From the NCBI RefSeq assembly GCF_947507565.1, contig NC_089185.1, positions 2,294,001 to 2,358,000 of the forward strand: a DNA stretch of 64,000 nucleotides, written 5' to 3'. The notes under the pieces were generated by a model that was given only the letters and a program-made list of their open reading frames with translations, did no database searches and had not been told where the DNA came from. Made by a program: the position numbers and the translations under genes. Below, piece after piece: positions 10,850 to 22,128 of the stretch (within the stretch, counting starts at the first letter, position 1; each line of letters starts with the position of its first letter). The stretch comes from Oscarella lobularis (lineage: Eukaryota; Porifera; Homoscleromorpha; Homosclerophorida; Oscarellidae).

Positions 10850-12308
10850 AGAAAGTACCCGAAGAAGGAAAAGGGGCAGATGCCGAATCGCAACCTGCTG
10901 CTGCCGCGCACCCGCCGCGCAAAGATATTGGATCAATCAAGCCTTTCGACGTAACCAAGGGCAAAGATTGGCCGATTTACTGGGAACGCCCCGCACTATT
11001 TTTAAAGTCAATGGCTATATATCCCGCTCACGGCGAAACTCGCCGCGACGCATTTCTTGTCCTTATTGGCGATGCCGCCTACAGGCAGCTGCTCGATCGG
11101 CGCCAGCCGAATGACCCTCAAACGCTTCCGCTCAACCGACTTACGGCAGAACTGACCGAACACTTCACGCCGCGTCCTTCGGCAACGTCCGAACGAGTCA
11201 CTTTTGCCCGTAGCAGGCAAAAGGAAGGCGAAAACGCGCAAGAATTCCTCGCCGCCTTACGGAAGCTATCGGAGTAATGCAATTACGGGAACGCCCTAAA
11301 TAGCCAGTTTCTCACACAATTCACTGCAGGCCTCCGCAACACAGAATTACAATCGAAACTCCTCGAAGACGACACTCTTACGATCACCGTCACTTTGAAA
11401 CGCGCCGTCGCTTTCGAACGCGCTCACGGCGAAGCTGTTATGGTTCGCGATGCACACGCGCAACCGGACACTTCAAAGGAGGACACCGTTCACAGAGTTG
11501 CTAAACCACGGTATGATAAACACCGTCCACGACACAACGCGACTCGCCACAACAGGCGTGTACTCGTTGTGACCGCAAGGGACATACGCCCGCTACATGT
11601 TGGCACAAGAATGCCACATGCAATTTCTGCCACGAGAAAGGACACATTTCAACGGCATGCAAAGGAAAGAAGAAAACCGATGGAAAACCGCGATCGCATT
11701 ACCGCAAAGGTACTCACCACGTTGAAGACGAAGAAGACGACAATACATTTACAATGCATTCTTTGTTGTTGAATGCGGCAACCGGAAGATCAACAGATCC
11801 ATGGATCGTGAAACCGGAACTTGAAGGAGTGACCATTCCCATGGAAGTCGATACCGGATCTCCAATCACTCTGATACCCGAAGAAATCTGGACGAAAACA
11901 CTCAATTTACCTCTACAGCCGAGCGATTTGAAATTAATCAGCTATACGAAGAACGCTCTGAACCTACGAGGAAAATGCGAAGTCAATGTCGAATTAAATG
12001 GACAGAAAATGCTACTCACTGTCCACATCGCTCGAAAAGGTGAAGCAACGCTCATGGGCCGAGATTGGCTAAGGAAAATTCGCCTGAACTGGGATGAATT
12101 GAAAATTCATCACCTTAGTTCACCGATCTCTACGTTGATAGACCGCTACGGAAGTCTCTTCAGCGAAGAACAAGGCGAACTCAAAGGATTTACTGCACAC
12201 TTGGCATTGAAGGAAGGTGGTCAAATTCCAGCACGAGAAATACCATACGCAATGAGAGCAAAAGTTGAAGCCGACTTGGACCGCCTAGTCAAAAGAGGAG
12301 TCATCTAG
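10850..12308 (+). pseudogene. gag-protease polyprotein of the LTR element, broken
   Basis: Gag starts near 10850 and contains the capsid-like segment KDWPIYWERPALFLKSMAIY. It continues past a TAA at 11275 into FTAGLRNTELQSKLLEDD. Two canonical CX2CX4HX4C zinc knuckles lie near 11570-11670 (CTRCDRKGHTPATC and CNFCHEKGHISTAC). The aspartic protease follows, with MEVDTGSPITLI as active site and LMGRDWL near its end. The protein then runs into a pre-RT region (ISTLIDRYGSLF, GQIPAREIPYAMR, DLDRLVKRGVI) typical of Ty3/gypsy pol. Reverse transcriptase, RNase H and integrase are missing. Confidence 0.75.
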
Positions 12309-12375
12309 AAAGTCGAACACAGCAAGTGGGCCTCACCCATTGTTGATGTTCCCGGAACTTTTACTTTCAGATAAC

Positions 12376-12986
12376 GAAAGCGACCTCGACTTGTTTATTT
12401 CTAAACTTTTTGAATGTCTTCAGGAAGCTGCTGAAGGGTGGCTGCGTACTTTCAGGGATCAAGCTTCCACCATCCAGCTCCAGGAGTTCTCACGTTTTTG
12501 AAAAGTCGCTCAAGCAGAAGCGAGATTTACAGAGCATGCTACGCCTGCTTTCCAAAGCAAGCCAGCTATGGCGTCGGGCCAGCCTTCGTCAATTCGTTTA
12601 TAGCATTAATGAAAAAAGAGCAATCCAAAGTAAAAGGCAACGTTTTGAGTGTCTTTTTACCACGACAGCTGCGCGACGAAAGAGATATAATTTGGGACAA
12701 ACTGCGAGGCTGTTGCGCAGAGTGTCCTCTTTGCGGAGCCAAGTGTGAAGGTGCATCGGGACATTCTGAGCCGCATTTTGTTGCTGAAAAGCATCATGTC
12801 TTTCCAGCGTTTGGAGGAAGCGCTGTGTTGGATTCTGGGGTAAGATATCCCTCCTTGGAAATGTGCGTCAACGAAGAGGAGTCTCACAAAAGACAATGGA
12901 AGAGGGGCGGGGACACGATATGGCACAAAGATCTTGACGTCTTCCTAGCAGCGGGAGTCGACAGCTTCGATTTCTTTTGGCAATAA
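12376..12986 (+). pseudogene. Very-large-GTPase (VLIG/GVIN)-like C-terminal fragment
   Basis: Directly downstream of the retroelement break, the plus strand reads DNESDLDLFISKLFECLQEA, then changes frame near 12500 and continues to a stop at 12984-12986. The second part has a Cys/His cluster: CPLCGAKCEGASGHSEPH, then EKHHVFPAFGG, a conserved Cys (SLEMCVN) and a final DVFLAAGVDSFDFFW. The order C-x2-C-x3-C ... H ... H ... G-G and then an aromatic tail resembles the end of interferon-inducible very large GTPases and their invertebrate relatives. The GTPase domain is absent. The family call is tentative. Confidence 0.4.
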
Positions 12987-12989
12987 TAT

Positions 12990-15575
12990 GATCAGCGCTA
13001 TACGTACTGTATTCTTAGCGTCGTGGTGCGTCCGCTCACGTCACGAGAATAAACTAAGCGCGGGCCTCAGGAAACAGGGTCACGTGACATGAGTTTTATG
13101 GTTTCTGTACCTGCTTGAAATAATCATCGTCGACAAACGCTTTTCCCGTCGAAATTGAGTATAGACAAAATCGCGAGCGTTTTGGCAGGAATAATTTTTT
13201 TGTCGTTTTCCCCAGGGTGGCGAAAACTTTGTTGGTCCTTGACTCTTGAGCTCAGTGCACCCCAAGGTATGCTCCACGAACGTTTGTCCATTGGATCCTT
13301 CGCACGGCCACATAGTGACTTTCTGTTTGCTTCGTCGAGAATCAAGTAACCTACAGCGCTGACTCTGTCTGACACGGTTACGTAGATATCCATGTCTTTC
13401 AGTACTGATACTGGATTTCGATGAGCGATTGTTGCTGTAACAACGTATTAAGCTGAGTCGTCGAGCACATTAGACTCCGCTAAGTTTATTCTCATCAATC
13501 GATGGAAGTCCGTTTTGCCTGCATTGAAAGTAATTGTCGAGCCACCTGAAAGTTTTCGTCCAGGCGAACTCTACTGCCGTATCTCTTGTTTATCATGTCA
13601 TTGGGAGTTTCCAACAGGTAGAAGGTGCTGCTGCCAGATCCTGCCGGAGTACCTGCAGAACCATTCCTCGAAGGCGTGGGACGCAAGGGACGCAGGTGCA
13701 CATTCGGTGCGTGTTACCAGCACTGTCGCAACTGTCAGACGCATGGTAGCGTAAATGATGTACTTCCTTCTGCTGTAGATGGCCTCGAAATGAGAGTGGA
13801 GTCTTGTCTCTACATGTTTTTAATGGATGTATAAAGCACGAGCCCGTGTTTACTTGGAAACGGGGTCGAATGCCCTCATTTTCATCGCGGTGTAACCAGG
13901 GAATTCCGGCTTACTCTTGAAGTTATGATAATTATGAGCCGTACTTTAGGAACCACAACGGTCTTATAGACTGATAATTACAGAATACCAAGAACGAAAA
14001 GAAGCTAAGCGAATTACTAAGCAGGGTGGCAGCATACGAAAAGACTGACTTTAGAGTCCAGAACATCAGATGGGACCAAGTTCGCCTTAATTGTTTCGAG
14101 ACGGCGGTAGGTTGCGCGGCTCATGCAGGGAGTGGGCGAGGCAACCCACAGCTTTACGCTATAAGAGCAGCTATATCTGCTCACTGTGGGAGAAAACGGC
14201 ACCATGCAGCGTCGTCTAGCGATACCCTATATTGATTCGATTTAGGTATCTTTTGGCTTTTATGAACTTCGTCGTCGTTTTCTTTTCGGAATGATTGATC
14301 GTTTCCGCCTCCGTTGGACACCTTTCCCAGTTCGTGATAGTCTGTCATGACGCGTTCGGCTCGTGGTTGATAGGATCAAGCCAAAATTGGGGCAAAGAAT
14401 GCGTGGAAGTTCCCATACCCATAGTTTCATGCAAATTGATGGCTTTTCTCGATGCAGTGGAAGTGAATATAAAATACACTGTAAGGACAAGCGACCGGAG
14501 CCGTCCACGTACGCCGTCAGAACATGCTGCTCACGGCGTCTGGGTATAGGTTTTCTGTTCTCTTTTCTCCGCAGCTTAAATGCTGTAGCACGAATGCCAA
14601 TAAATAGTTTTAATAAAATGCATATCTCTCTGAAAGAATCAATGTGTATATAGTGATATCTGTACACGTGACACAACACATCGTTCACTGTATTGACTAA
14701 TGCTTCTACGTGCTGATAGACAAAATGTCCAAACGCCGGCAATGAAAGAGTGTCCAGAAGTACTTAGCCCGGAGGACGTTTTTTGTGACAGAAGTGAACG
14801 TCACAAGAACTTCTCAAAGTAATTCAGTTCATTTTAAGCAAAAAATGCATGTGATAGTGAAGAAAGAAAATTTAATAGCTAAAGCTATAATATTGATTTA
14901 GTCCGGCATACCGATCATGATAGACCGAATGTGGAAATACTGACAAGAAAGGAACAGTATCCCACAGTAACGCAAATGCTGGGCCCTAAGGGCGTTTCTG
15001 TTACAGCCGTAAACACGGGTGTTTCTCTAGCGTGCACTGTGGCCCTTTAATCACTGTGCATGCTCTGGTTTCTATGGTCACAATATGGTGACCGAACGTG
15101 ATGCAAACCAAAGGAACCTGCACTTTTTACAGGTTACCTATGGGTTTTTTCTACCTGCTGCACGCAATAGAGGTATATCGGCAGGGTTTGAGTAGCGAAG
15201 CAGCCTCTAACGGTCTGTTTTTGCTCATTTCTGGACGTCTGCGTATCGGCTGCTACTCCCTTTCGTGCACCAGCTGAGATCTAGCGGAGAGTATCTACTA
15301 ACAGAATAGTAATCACGGCACGCGTGAGTGCTTTCCGTGACTTTGTTCTGTTTTCTTCTAGAGAGTTATAAGTGACAAAGTCTTGAGTAGTTTAGCCGTC
15401 GTAAACAGACGTTGCCCAGTCCCTGCCCCGAGGAGGCACTACTCAAGGGACCAACATAAAACAAACATACAGCTTAATTAAAGCTAGGAAGCAAACTTAA
15501 GATAATTTAGCCCTTTAGTTAAGTTATTTTAAATTACTTAAGTTGTGCTAGTTTTGCTACTATATAATTATAGAC
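12990..15575. other. Intergenic, no gene recognised
   Basis: There are several open frames of 60-160 codons on both strands, none with a recognisable domain, splice pattern or paralogue in the window. I read them as chance or heavily decayed sequence. Confidence 0.4.
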
Positions 15576-15576
15576 T

Positions 15577-15606
<30 letters not shown>
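15574..15606. repeat. (CAGA)n microsatellite
   Basis: About eight perfect tetranucleotide CAGA units, just beyond the 3' end of the RAG1-N-like transposase gene. Confidence 0.9.
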
Positions 15607-15607
<1 letters not shown>

Positions 15608-15713
15608 TGAAAGGCATATCGATGGACATACAAAGAACATTGCTACTATATGACTTACTTGCATAATCATGCAGTGGCATGGCTGTGTATGTGGTGGTAC
15701 TTAAACACCAACT

Positions 15714-17743
15714 TTAGCCGCTCCAACGGATCCTTGTGCTGTCATGTCTTTGTAGGAGTTTGTTAAAGGCAGCATGGATTGACTCTGCCGCTTGCTCTCC
15801 GTGGAAGGACAAACCAACCTTCCACACCTTAATCCACGGTGCCACGTGATCCTCCAAAAAATGAAGCTTTGGGGTTACCGACACAGAAAAATTGCTTCTG
15901 TAAAAACGTAGGAAGTCTTCAATGGCTGAATCTGCAAAACGCGGGAGATTTTTAATTATTGGACAAACAGCTGAAAGCATTGTACCAAGAATTTCAATTT
16001 CTTCTTGCCTCAATTTTCGTGATAGAGAGTAGAGGTCGTGGCAGCTTCGAAACAGTAAAAACGCTCTCTCAAACTTTTCAGCAACAGTTTCTGTCTCCTC
16101 TCTGATGGCCCTCGAATAGTCCTTGCTGACATCGCATATAGATCTGCAAATAGCCTGTATGTTTTTAATCTACAAGATTAAAAGTTAGCTCCTTTTGTCT
16201 ATATTATATTAGTATAAAGTACATTTACCCTGAGGGCTCGGTGAACGTGATTTCCATAGAATGTTCCTCCAAAATATGCTTGGCGATCGATTCCACAGTC
16301 GGACAAGGACTTGTCCACTGCAGAAAGAAAAGCACCTTTTTCATGCCTAGTATATATGGATGCTTCTTCTCTCTGTAATACATAGAAAGGTGGTTAAAAG
16401 TCTATAAAATTATTTATCAATACCCATTTTTTAATTTTCTTTTGATAATCAAGAATGGAAACCTGAAGCGATTTTACTTTTTTGCTGTCTTCGTTGTTTT
16501 CGTCGTCTGCAAGGCAATTCCACGTCAAATTTTGAACATACAGTTCTATTTTTTCTTCAAGGAAATACGCTTTTTCTTCTAACTCAGATGCGCATTGCAG
16601 CTGTCTTTCTCGTTGTTCTTTTTCGTGCTCGGCCATCTTCAGAATTTTTAATTCTAATTGCTGGCAGGCCTTTTCAAAATAATTTGCAAAATATCCCCAA
16701 GCTTATATGCAAACAGGGGAGAGCAACCTAATAAAAAATAAAAGTAAAATTAGTCACTAGGAACTAAATTTATTTGTGTTATTTCAACTGGAAAAAGTGT
16801 AGAAGTGATGACGTTGTGGTGCAACTTCGCATTTTTTAAATTTGCGCCAGAGGATTGAAACTCCTCAAATCAACTTTTAGATTCTCCAAAGTCCGTGCTG
16901 GTAGAAGCCCACGATCATTAAGAAGAAGTTGAGCCTCCGTTTTTGTGCAGAGGCACCATAAACACGGATGACGGCCATAATTAACAAATTAACAAAGAAT
17001 AAAAATGAGAGTAACTATACCTGCTGCTCCTGAAAGTCCGTAGATTTTTCGCAAGAAATCATAGTCCCCAAAAACAAAAAAACAAAAACGCTTTCCACTG
17101 ACAGTTAGAGATTTTAGGACGTTAGCTAATTAATATATCTTTTGCTTACTTCCAAGTGTCATCAAACATTCTCAAAATTTTGTTTTTGTATCTTTCAAGG
17201 GCAACGTTCAAGTTGGTAATGGAATCCGTGGCTTGGAAACAGCATACCGGGTATGTGTTCTAATAGAAATTTCTTTACCATGCATTCTATTTCAATACTA
17301 CCTTGATGGAGTTGACGGCATGAACATTTCCGATCTGGAAGATAAACTTAAAAGATCCTCCCCCATGATCGCCTCCAATTTTAATCCAGATTTCAGATTC
17401 AGGAATGCAGTTTCCGTGCCACGTCAGCTTTCCAGAACTAGTGACATGATGATTGTTTTGATAAACAATGAAATCCCTAGTGACCTAACCTTTTCAGCTG
17501 ATCAAGGACGAAAAATATTCTGTTCTTGAGGCTTTGCAGGTAGACGCATGGAGCAGGTTTCAAACAAGTTGAGTTCTCCGTTTTGAATGAGAATAGACAC
17601 ATTTCTCCTTCAACATCAGGACAATATTGCTTCATAATCTCTCTGTCAAAGCGCTCTCCAGGCATTTTTACGCCCCATTTTCTCAGCCACCTAGAAGAGA
17701 GAGAACTGTAAACTGCTACGTATAGCTAATCTAATCTCCTACC
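15714..17743 (-). other. DDE-type transposase core
   Basis: The core is read across several exons. The segment LALPWSQLRTLRRWLRKWGV lies at the 17743/17690 splice. The first Asp is in WIKIGGDHGGGSFK (exon 6), the second in FGDYDFLRKIYGLSGAAG (exon 8). A zinc motif HPCLWCLC follows (exon 9), then a coiled-coil insert (16640-16420, KEQRERQLQCASELEEKAYF). The acidic C-terminal motif is SFHGEQAAESIHAAFNKL (about 15760-15810), preceded by TPKLHFLEDHV. The assignment of the three catalytic positions is inferred from order and spacing. Confidence 0.65.
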
Positions 17744-18318
17744 GTCTAAGCGTCCGTAGTTGACTCCAAGGCAAAGCCAAGTCCGCTTTAATAGCAAGGC
17801 CACTTCCGCGAGGAAGGACGTTAGACTCGGGCAGAGAGAACCCTGCCTCTCTAAGGATCTGGAGTTTTCGTCAGATGGCGCGCGCGAAACTTCGTGACGA
17901 AATTGGGCACGTGAGCCATCCGAGCTCCCGCTAATGACCTCACGAAATCGAGCTACGGCTTCTGTCCTTTTTCTCACTTGGCGAGTGGAAGCAATGTCAG
18001 AAGAAATTCCCGGTTGAGGAGCACGCACAAATTTTATTGGCTGTTTTAAATAAATTTTTATTTTCCGTTTATAGTTATTTTTGACTTACCTTTCCTCTAA
18101 TTCCAGTAGCCAAAACAACTTCGTTTCCATTGTCCTGCTCACATCGCGAAGTCATCATGCTCCGGACGATCCGGCCAGCGGCTCTTCGCTCAAACGTTGC
18201 CGGCGTTTCTGTTCTTCCTAGTATGTCTCTAAGAGACATTGATGAGGGCGTAGAAGGAACTGCAAGACATAGTTATGTTACAAAAGCCACTGATCGAAAA
18301 TACTATTAATTAAATTAC

Positions 18319-18889
18319 CTGCATTGAACACATTTTCTTCCTGAGAAGAACGGGTTTGAGTCACCTTGCTCAGGCACTCAAGATAGTGTTTGTTTAGGTT
18401 TTCGTAAAATACCAGTTGCTGGCATCCATTTGGACAGTGAATCTTAATTAAAACAAACCTCTCATTTGGCTGTACAACACTAGTAACAGTACACGCCTTA
18501 ACTTTTTTTAGTGAAACTTCAGCGAAAGAATGAAGTTTAGGAAATGTTTTGCTCCCCTTAAAAGCGATTTGGCCTCCCAGAACAGCAGCGCAGCCATCTT
18601 TTGAGCACAGCCAAATTGTGCTCTCTGCTAATCCTCTGTACTGGCGCAGCAGGCATTCCAAGCACGCGAAGTGATTGCATTCTGTGTTGACTGGTCGGTC
18701 GACAAGATCTCCACAGATTGAACACAAAGCGTGCCTCAGCACCTCGGCATCATTGGAATCTGGATTAGCGAATTCCGGAAAGAGCTTCAGCGGGACGTCC
18801 GCTCTGAAGGCGATCGGAAGAGCAAGGGGCAGTAGAACTGCCTCGAGTGCATCAGCACTGATTGATTTTGGTCTACCGCGTCCAGAGAC
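18319..18889 (-). other. RING finger and following zinc finger (exon 2)
   Basis: The exon starts with SGRGRPK, an AT-hook-like or nonamer-binding-like basic patch. The RING reads CSICGDLVDRPVNTECNHFACLEC up to LLRQ, then a CSKDGC pair (shown here in part; 18735-18590). A second cluster CPNGCQQLVFYENLNKHYLEC follows at about 18440-18370, equivalent to the RAG1 C2H2-like finger after the RING. In RAG1 this RING is a ubiquitin ligase module. Confidence 0.75.
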
Positions 18890-18938
18890 CTATGCAAATT
18901 GACATGAGCATCATTGATGGAATTTCTACAGCGAATAC

Positions 18939-19291
18939 CTTGAGACGTTTAGCAGCACTGATGGTTTTGCCTCCTCTTGATTTTTTTTGGAATGCTATGC
19001 AGACACTGCAGTCTTCTTCCGTGTGATCTGGCCAGTCGAGGGGCTTCTGCAGAGAGCGGAACGGCTTTCTCTCTTTTTAGCCGCTTCCCAACGCGCCACG
19101 ACGTTGCTGCAGTTGTGGCAGATAGCACGATCGGCGTCGTCTCGAGAGACGTCGACTCCAAAAGCACCCTGGAGTTGCACTGCAAGCCCGGAACAGACGT
19201 GCTTTCTTGGCCTTCGAAAGGAGAAAACGCTTCCGCAAATTCGACAGGTAGACTGGAGAGCTAGTTGGTGAAAATCGAGTGAAGAAGCCAT
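18939..19291 (-). other. RAG1 N-terminal-like zinc-binding region (exon 1)
   Basis: The exon begins MASSLDFHQLAL and has CRICGSVFSF, then FGVDVSRDDADRAICHNCSN. This matches the RAG1 N-terminal pattern C-R-I-C-G-x-x-F ... F-x-I-D-V-x-x-D ... F-C-H-N-C. After a one-base frame change in the A-rich run near 19080, the text continues KPLDWPDHTEEDCSVCIAFQ, equivalent to the RAG1 W-x-P-H...C-x-x-C block. The exon ends at a GTATTC donor (18938). Confidence 0.75.
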
Positions 19292-19533
19292 ATTGCGCGC
19301 GCGCTTGTACGTTCGGGAAACGCATACGCGATAAACCGTCGCTAACTCGCTGAAAAAAACCGAACAGCTTCTCCAAGAACCTACATGGCTTTCTCTATCT
19401 TGCTTCTCTGCGAAAAATTTAGTCGACTGCCTGAAGCTGGTGCAGAAGAGGAGAAATCGATCAACGAAAAGATCGATGCCAACGGCTGATTTAGGCGCTC
19501 TATCGCTAAAAAACTTTGCGAAGTACTCAAAAA

Positions 19534-19830
19534 GTGGGTTGTAGTGAAGGACGTGTACTACCTATTCTTACGGCACTATTTCCCGTATTAAAATCATCAA
19601 GACAATTTTAAAAATCGTCAAGACAATTTTAAAAGTCGTCAAGGCAATTTCAAAAGTCATCAAGGCAATTTTAAAAATTGTCAAGACAATTTCAAAAACG
19701 TCAAGGGAACTTTAAAATCTTCAAGAAAGTTTTAAAAATCTTCAAGACGATTTCCTTATTATTATGCGGGGTGCTACTGACGTAGAGTAAGTGCGCTACA
19801 AGGTAGTACACGTCCTTCACTACAACCAAC
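19534..19830. mobile_element. MITE-like element with 30-bp TIRs, filled with AAAATCGTC-type repeats
   Basis: The 30 bases at 19534-19563 and 19801-19830 are inverted repeats with one mismatch; the shared core is TAGTGAAGGACGTGTACTAC. The interior (about 19595-19755) is a degenerate array of units like TCAAGACAATTTTAAAA. No clean target duplication is visible. The interior repeat is related to the large array at 44660-45700. Confidence 0.75.
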
Positions 19831-20091
19831 GACCCCGATAATGTACTATTTGAAGTACTAAAACGCGATTTCTTTAGCGTTTCGGTGCGTTTTACTCACG
19901 CAAAAGATACGAAAATACGGGATAGTACAATTCTTATACGGGACTGCATCTTTACTAAGGGGCTGCAGTGATACACCCGTGGTAAACAAAGCCGCAGAAA
20001 GTCCTGGGTAATTATACAACAGAGCAATAACGCACAATTGATCACGGTACACGCAGAAATTTAAGACAAACCGGGCCGGTTAACCCCAACC

Positions 20092-20876
20092 TTGGCGTTT
20101 TCCTTGTCGATCGCATCTCATGCCGATGACGAAAGTGGAAGTCGTCAACCTGCCGCGAAGCCCAAATCTTCGAAAAAAGTCGTCGAACTGGAGAATTTTC
20201 CGACTTCGGAAGAGCCTGCTAATCTTTGTGACCTTGCTGCCGATGCAGAGAAACTTATTCCTAAAAGCAGTCGCTATATAGGCATATTCAGTTAATTGCA
20301 GCTGGACAGACCGGCATGGGAAAAACAAAAACTATGAATCGAACGTTTGGTACTATGGCCAAGGAAGGAAAACCAAGCAAAGGGGTACGGGGAACGCTGT
20401 AAACTTAGTTGTTCTATTAGTAATTTGCCTCTTTTAGTCTGTAACATAGAACGTCGTCATGTACACACGTGAGTTCGGCAGCAGAGACCATTGCGTTACT
20501 GTTCCATTTAAGCTCAGTTTCGCCCGGCCTGGGTGACAGCAAAATGAGATTTACGGACAATAGCATTTGCAATGCTATACATCAAGCTATAATGCCAGAG
20601 GCCACGGTGTTTCTTCTTTACTTCTTCAAACTCGGCGGCAGCAAACCAAACTCTTACCATTTACAAGCAATTGAGACGCTCGAACGCATTACAAGACAAT
20701 CGATATCGGCGGTCGTGTTAACCCATGCAACAAAAAAACAGACATCGGAGAGTTTTCTGGACCTGGCGACGTTGATGTATAAGATCTTTTTGAGAAGCTC
20801 AGGGCCAAAATTTCTACTGACAGAAAAACGCCTAAAGCTCTTTTAGCTGAATACGTAGAGAATGCCCGCGAAGAGG
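20092..20876 (+). other. Possible coding remnant with P-loop-like motif, cut by the assembly gap
   Basis: An open stretch (20092-20295) is followed by GQTGMGKTKTM (about 20302-20336), which fits a Walker A/kinesin-like P-loop, and later a helical stretch (DLFEKLRAKISTDRKTPKAL) that runs into the gap. Stops and frame changes separate these parts. I cannot name a family, and the motif alone is weak evidence. Confidence 0.2.
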
Positions 20877-21076
20877 NNNNNNNNNNNNNNNNNNNNNNNN
20901 NNNNNNNNNNNNNNNNNNNNNNNNNNNNNNNNNNNNNNNNNNNNNNNNNNNNNNNNNNNNNNNNNNNNNNNNNNNNNNNNNNNNNNNNNNNNNNNNNNNN
21001 NNNNNNNNNNNNNNNNNNNNNNNNNNNNNNNNNNNNNNNNNNNNNNNNNNNNNNNNNNNNNNNNNNNNNNNNNNNN
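20877..21076. other. Assembly gap (200 N)
   Basis: Exactly 200 unspecified bases. Any open frame through it is an artefact. Confidence 1.
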
Positions 21077-21177
21077 ACTGTCGTTCCGTTCTGTCCTTTG
21101 ACTAATATCCCTGTCATGGAGGACAGTCTTCCTTGTCGTCGTTTTATGTCTTCTCGCCCAGTGGCTTTTTCCCCGAA

Positions 21178-21218
21178 CACCAGGGCGCGCGCGGGCGAAG
21201 CCCGCGCGCGCCCTGGTG
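21178..21218. repeat. Perfect 19-bp GC-rich hairpin
   Basis: The 19 bases 21178-21196 (starting CACCAGGGCGCGCGC) pair perfectly with 21200-21218 around a GAA loop. It lies about 100 bp after the gap and probably marks the end of a repeat or a cause of the assembly break. Confidence 0.85.
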
Positions 21219-22128
21219 GGAGGGGCTCTCAAACGTGATCGCCAAAAAAACCAAAGTGTGGTTCTGTCGGTCACGCTCACGTCACAATCACTCTTAGGCC
21301 AATCACACACAAAGGTGCCTTTATGAATTCACATTCATTGTGATGTCATACTCTCCCGTATACGGAATAAAAGGTGACGTCAGATAGTAACCCCGGATTG
21401 TCTTCAATAGTTTGCAGCATAGATATAACAGTAATACTGTCTATCTACCAAGGATAAATAGTAATAGAAACATAAGGAGCACATTTATCAAGGGGGCGCA
21501 GCTAAGGAGCACGTTGGGTTTGTCGTGCTGCGAGCAAAGCTCACAGCACGCAAACCCAACTGCGAGCTGATAATAGGCCTCGTGACACGATCACCCGAAG
21601 CTGTAGGCTAGGGAGGGTAGTAGCTCTGCGTCGCATGATCAAATTAGCTAATTGTAGGGTTTTGCGAAAAATTATGCATGCCACGGGATAGGCAGTGTGA
21701 TGCACGTTATGCACACACATCGGCTTTCCTAAGATACATGCAGAGAGTGTTCGGGGATCACATGATCGATGGCTCACAAAAGGCCATCATTATCTAGTAT
21801 AGCCCGGATATACCTAAAGTGTCGTCTGGGAAAATCGGGTGCGAATCATGTTTTTCCCTCTTGCTATCGATGCCTTAACTCTTACTAGACTTTTAGCAAA
21901 AGCTATAAATACAATTGAAGCTAACAGACGCCTTCTGGCGTTAACTGTTCAGGAATTCCTCGGTTCATATCTTTGGCGGAGGAGTGGAACCGTGATCTCG
22001 AGTGCTTCAACAGGATACGAAGACGTGGTGGCATTGCTTAGAAATTTTCCACCAGAAGACAGCGCTACCGAAGATCTACTAGACATATCCGAATCTTAAT
22101 TCCTACTAATTATAGGACCTCATGTAAC

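Larger units (their letters stand above)
10680..12352 (+). mobile_element. Ty3/gypsy-like LTR retrotransposon, 3'-truncated
   Basis: A candidate 5' LTR (10680-10812, about 133 bp) begins TGTTAG and ends CCAACA. A likely primer-binding site starts TGGCGTAG at 10815. A gag-protease reading follows and breaks off at about 12352, just after the first residues of reverse transcriptase (EHSKWASPIVDV). No 3' LTR is seen in the window. Gag has an in-frame TAA at 11275, a frame change near 11560 precedes the zinc knuckles, and a TAG (12306) lies before the RT start. The element is a dead, truncated copy. Confidence 0.75.
15714..19291 (-). pseudogene. RAG1-N-terminal/RING plus DDE transposase gene (N-RAG-TP-like), multi-exon, lesioned
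   Basis: One collinear minus-strand gene. It starts ATG at 19291 and ends TAG just below 15714. Inferred exons: 19291-18939, 18889-18319, 18259-18090, 18039-17743, 17690-17490, 17437-17302, 17231-17150, 17097-17021, 16975 to about 16780, about 16740-16420, then two or three exons to 15714. The N-terminal third resembles vertebrate RAG1 (zinc-binding region, central W-x-x-H...C-x2-C block, RING). The rest is a DDE-type transposase. It is unlike the RAG1/Transib core and fits the N-RAG-TP transposons described from molluscs (Panchin and Moroz; Kapitonov and Koonin). Lesions: frame changes near 19080, 17870 and 16690, a phase mismatch at 17302/17231, and a missing AG at 16976. A few could be sequence errors. 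It is either a dead transposon copy or a decayed domesticated gene. I found no TIRs at the ends. Confidence 0.75.

Noticed and set aside
13080-14742. Several open frames of 60-160 codons on both strands
   Set aside because: No domain, no paralogue and no convincing splice pattern; frames overlap each other on both strands.
20302-20336. GQTGMGKTKTM as evidence of a kinesin motor
   Set aside because: No other kinesin motif (such as NxxSSRSH or DLAGSE) is seen nearby and the reading is interrupted; kept only as an unresolved remnant.
20689-21310. Long minus-strand frames across the N run
   Set aside because: They are open only because of the unspecified bases.
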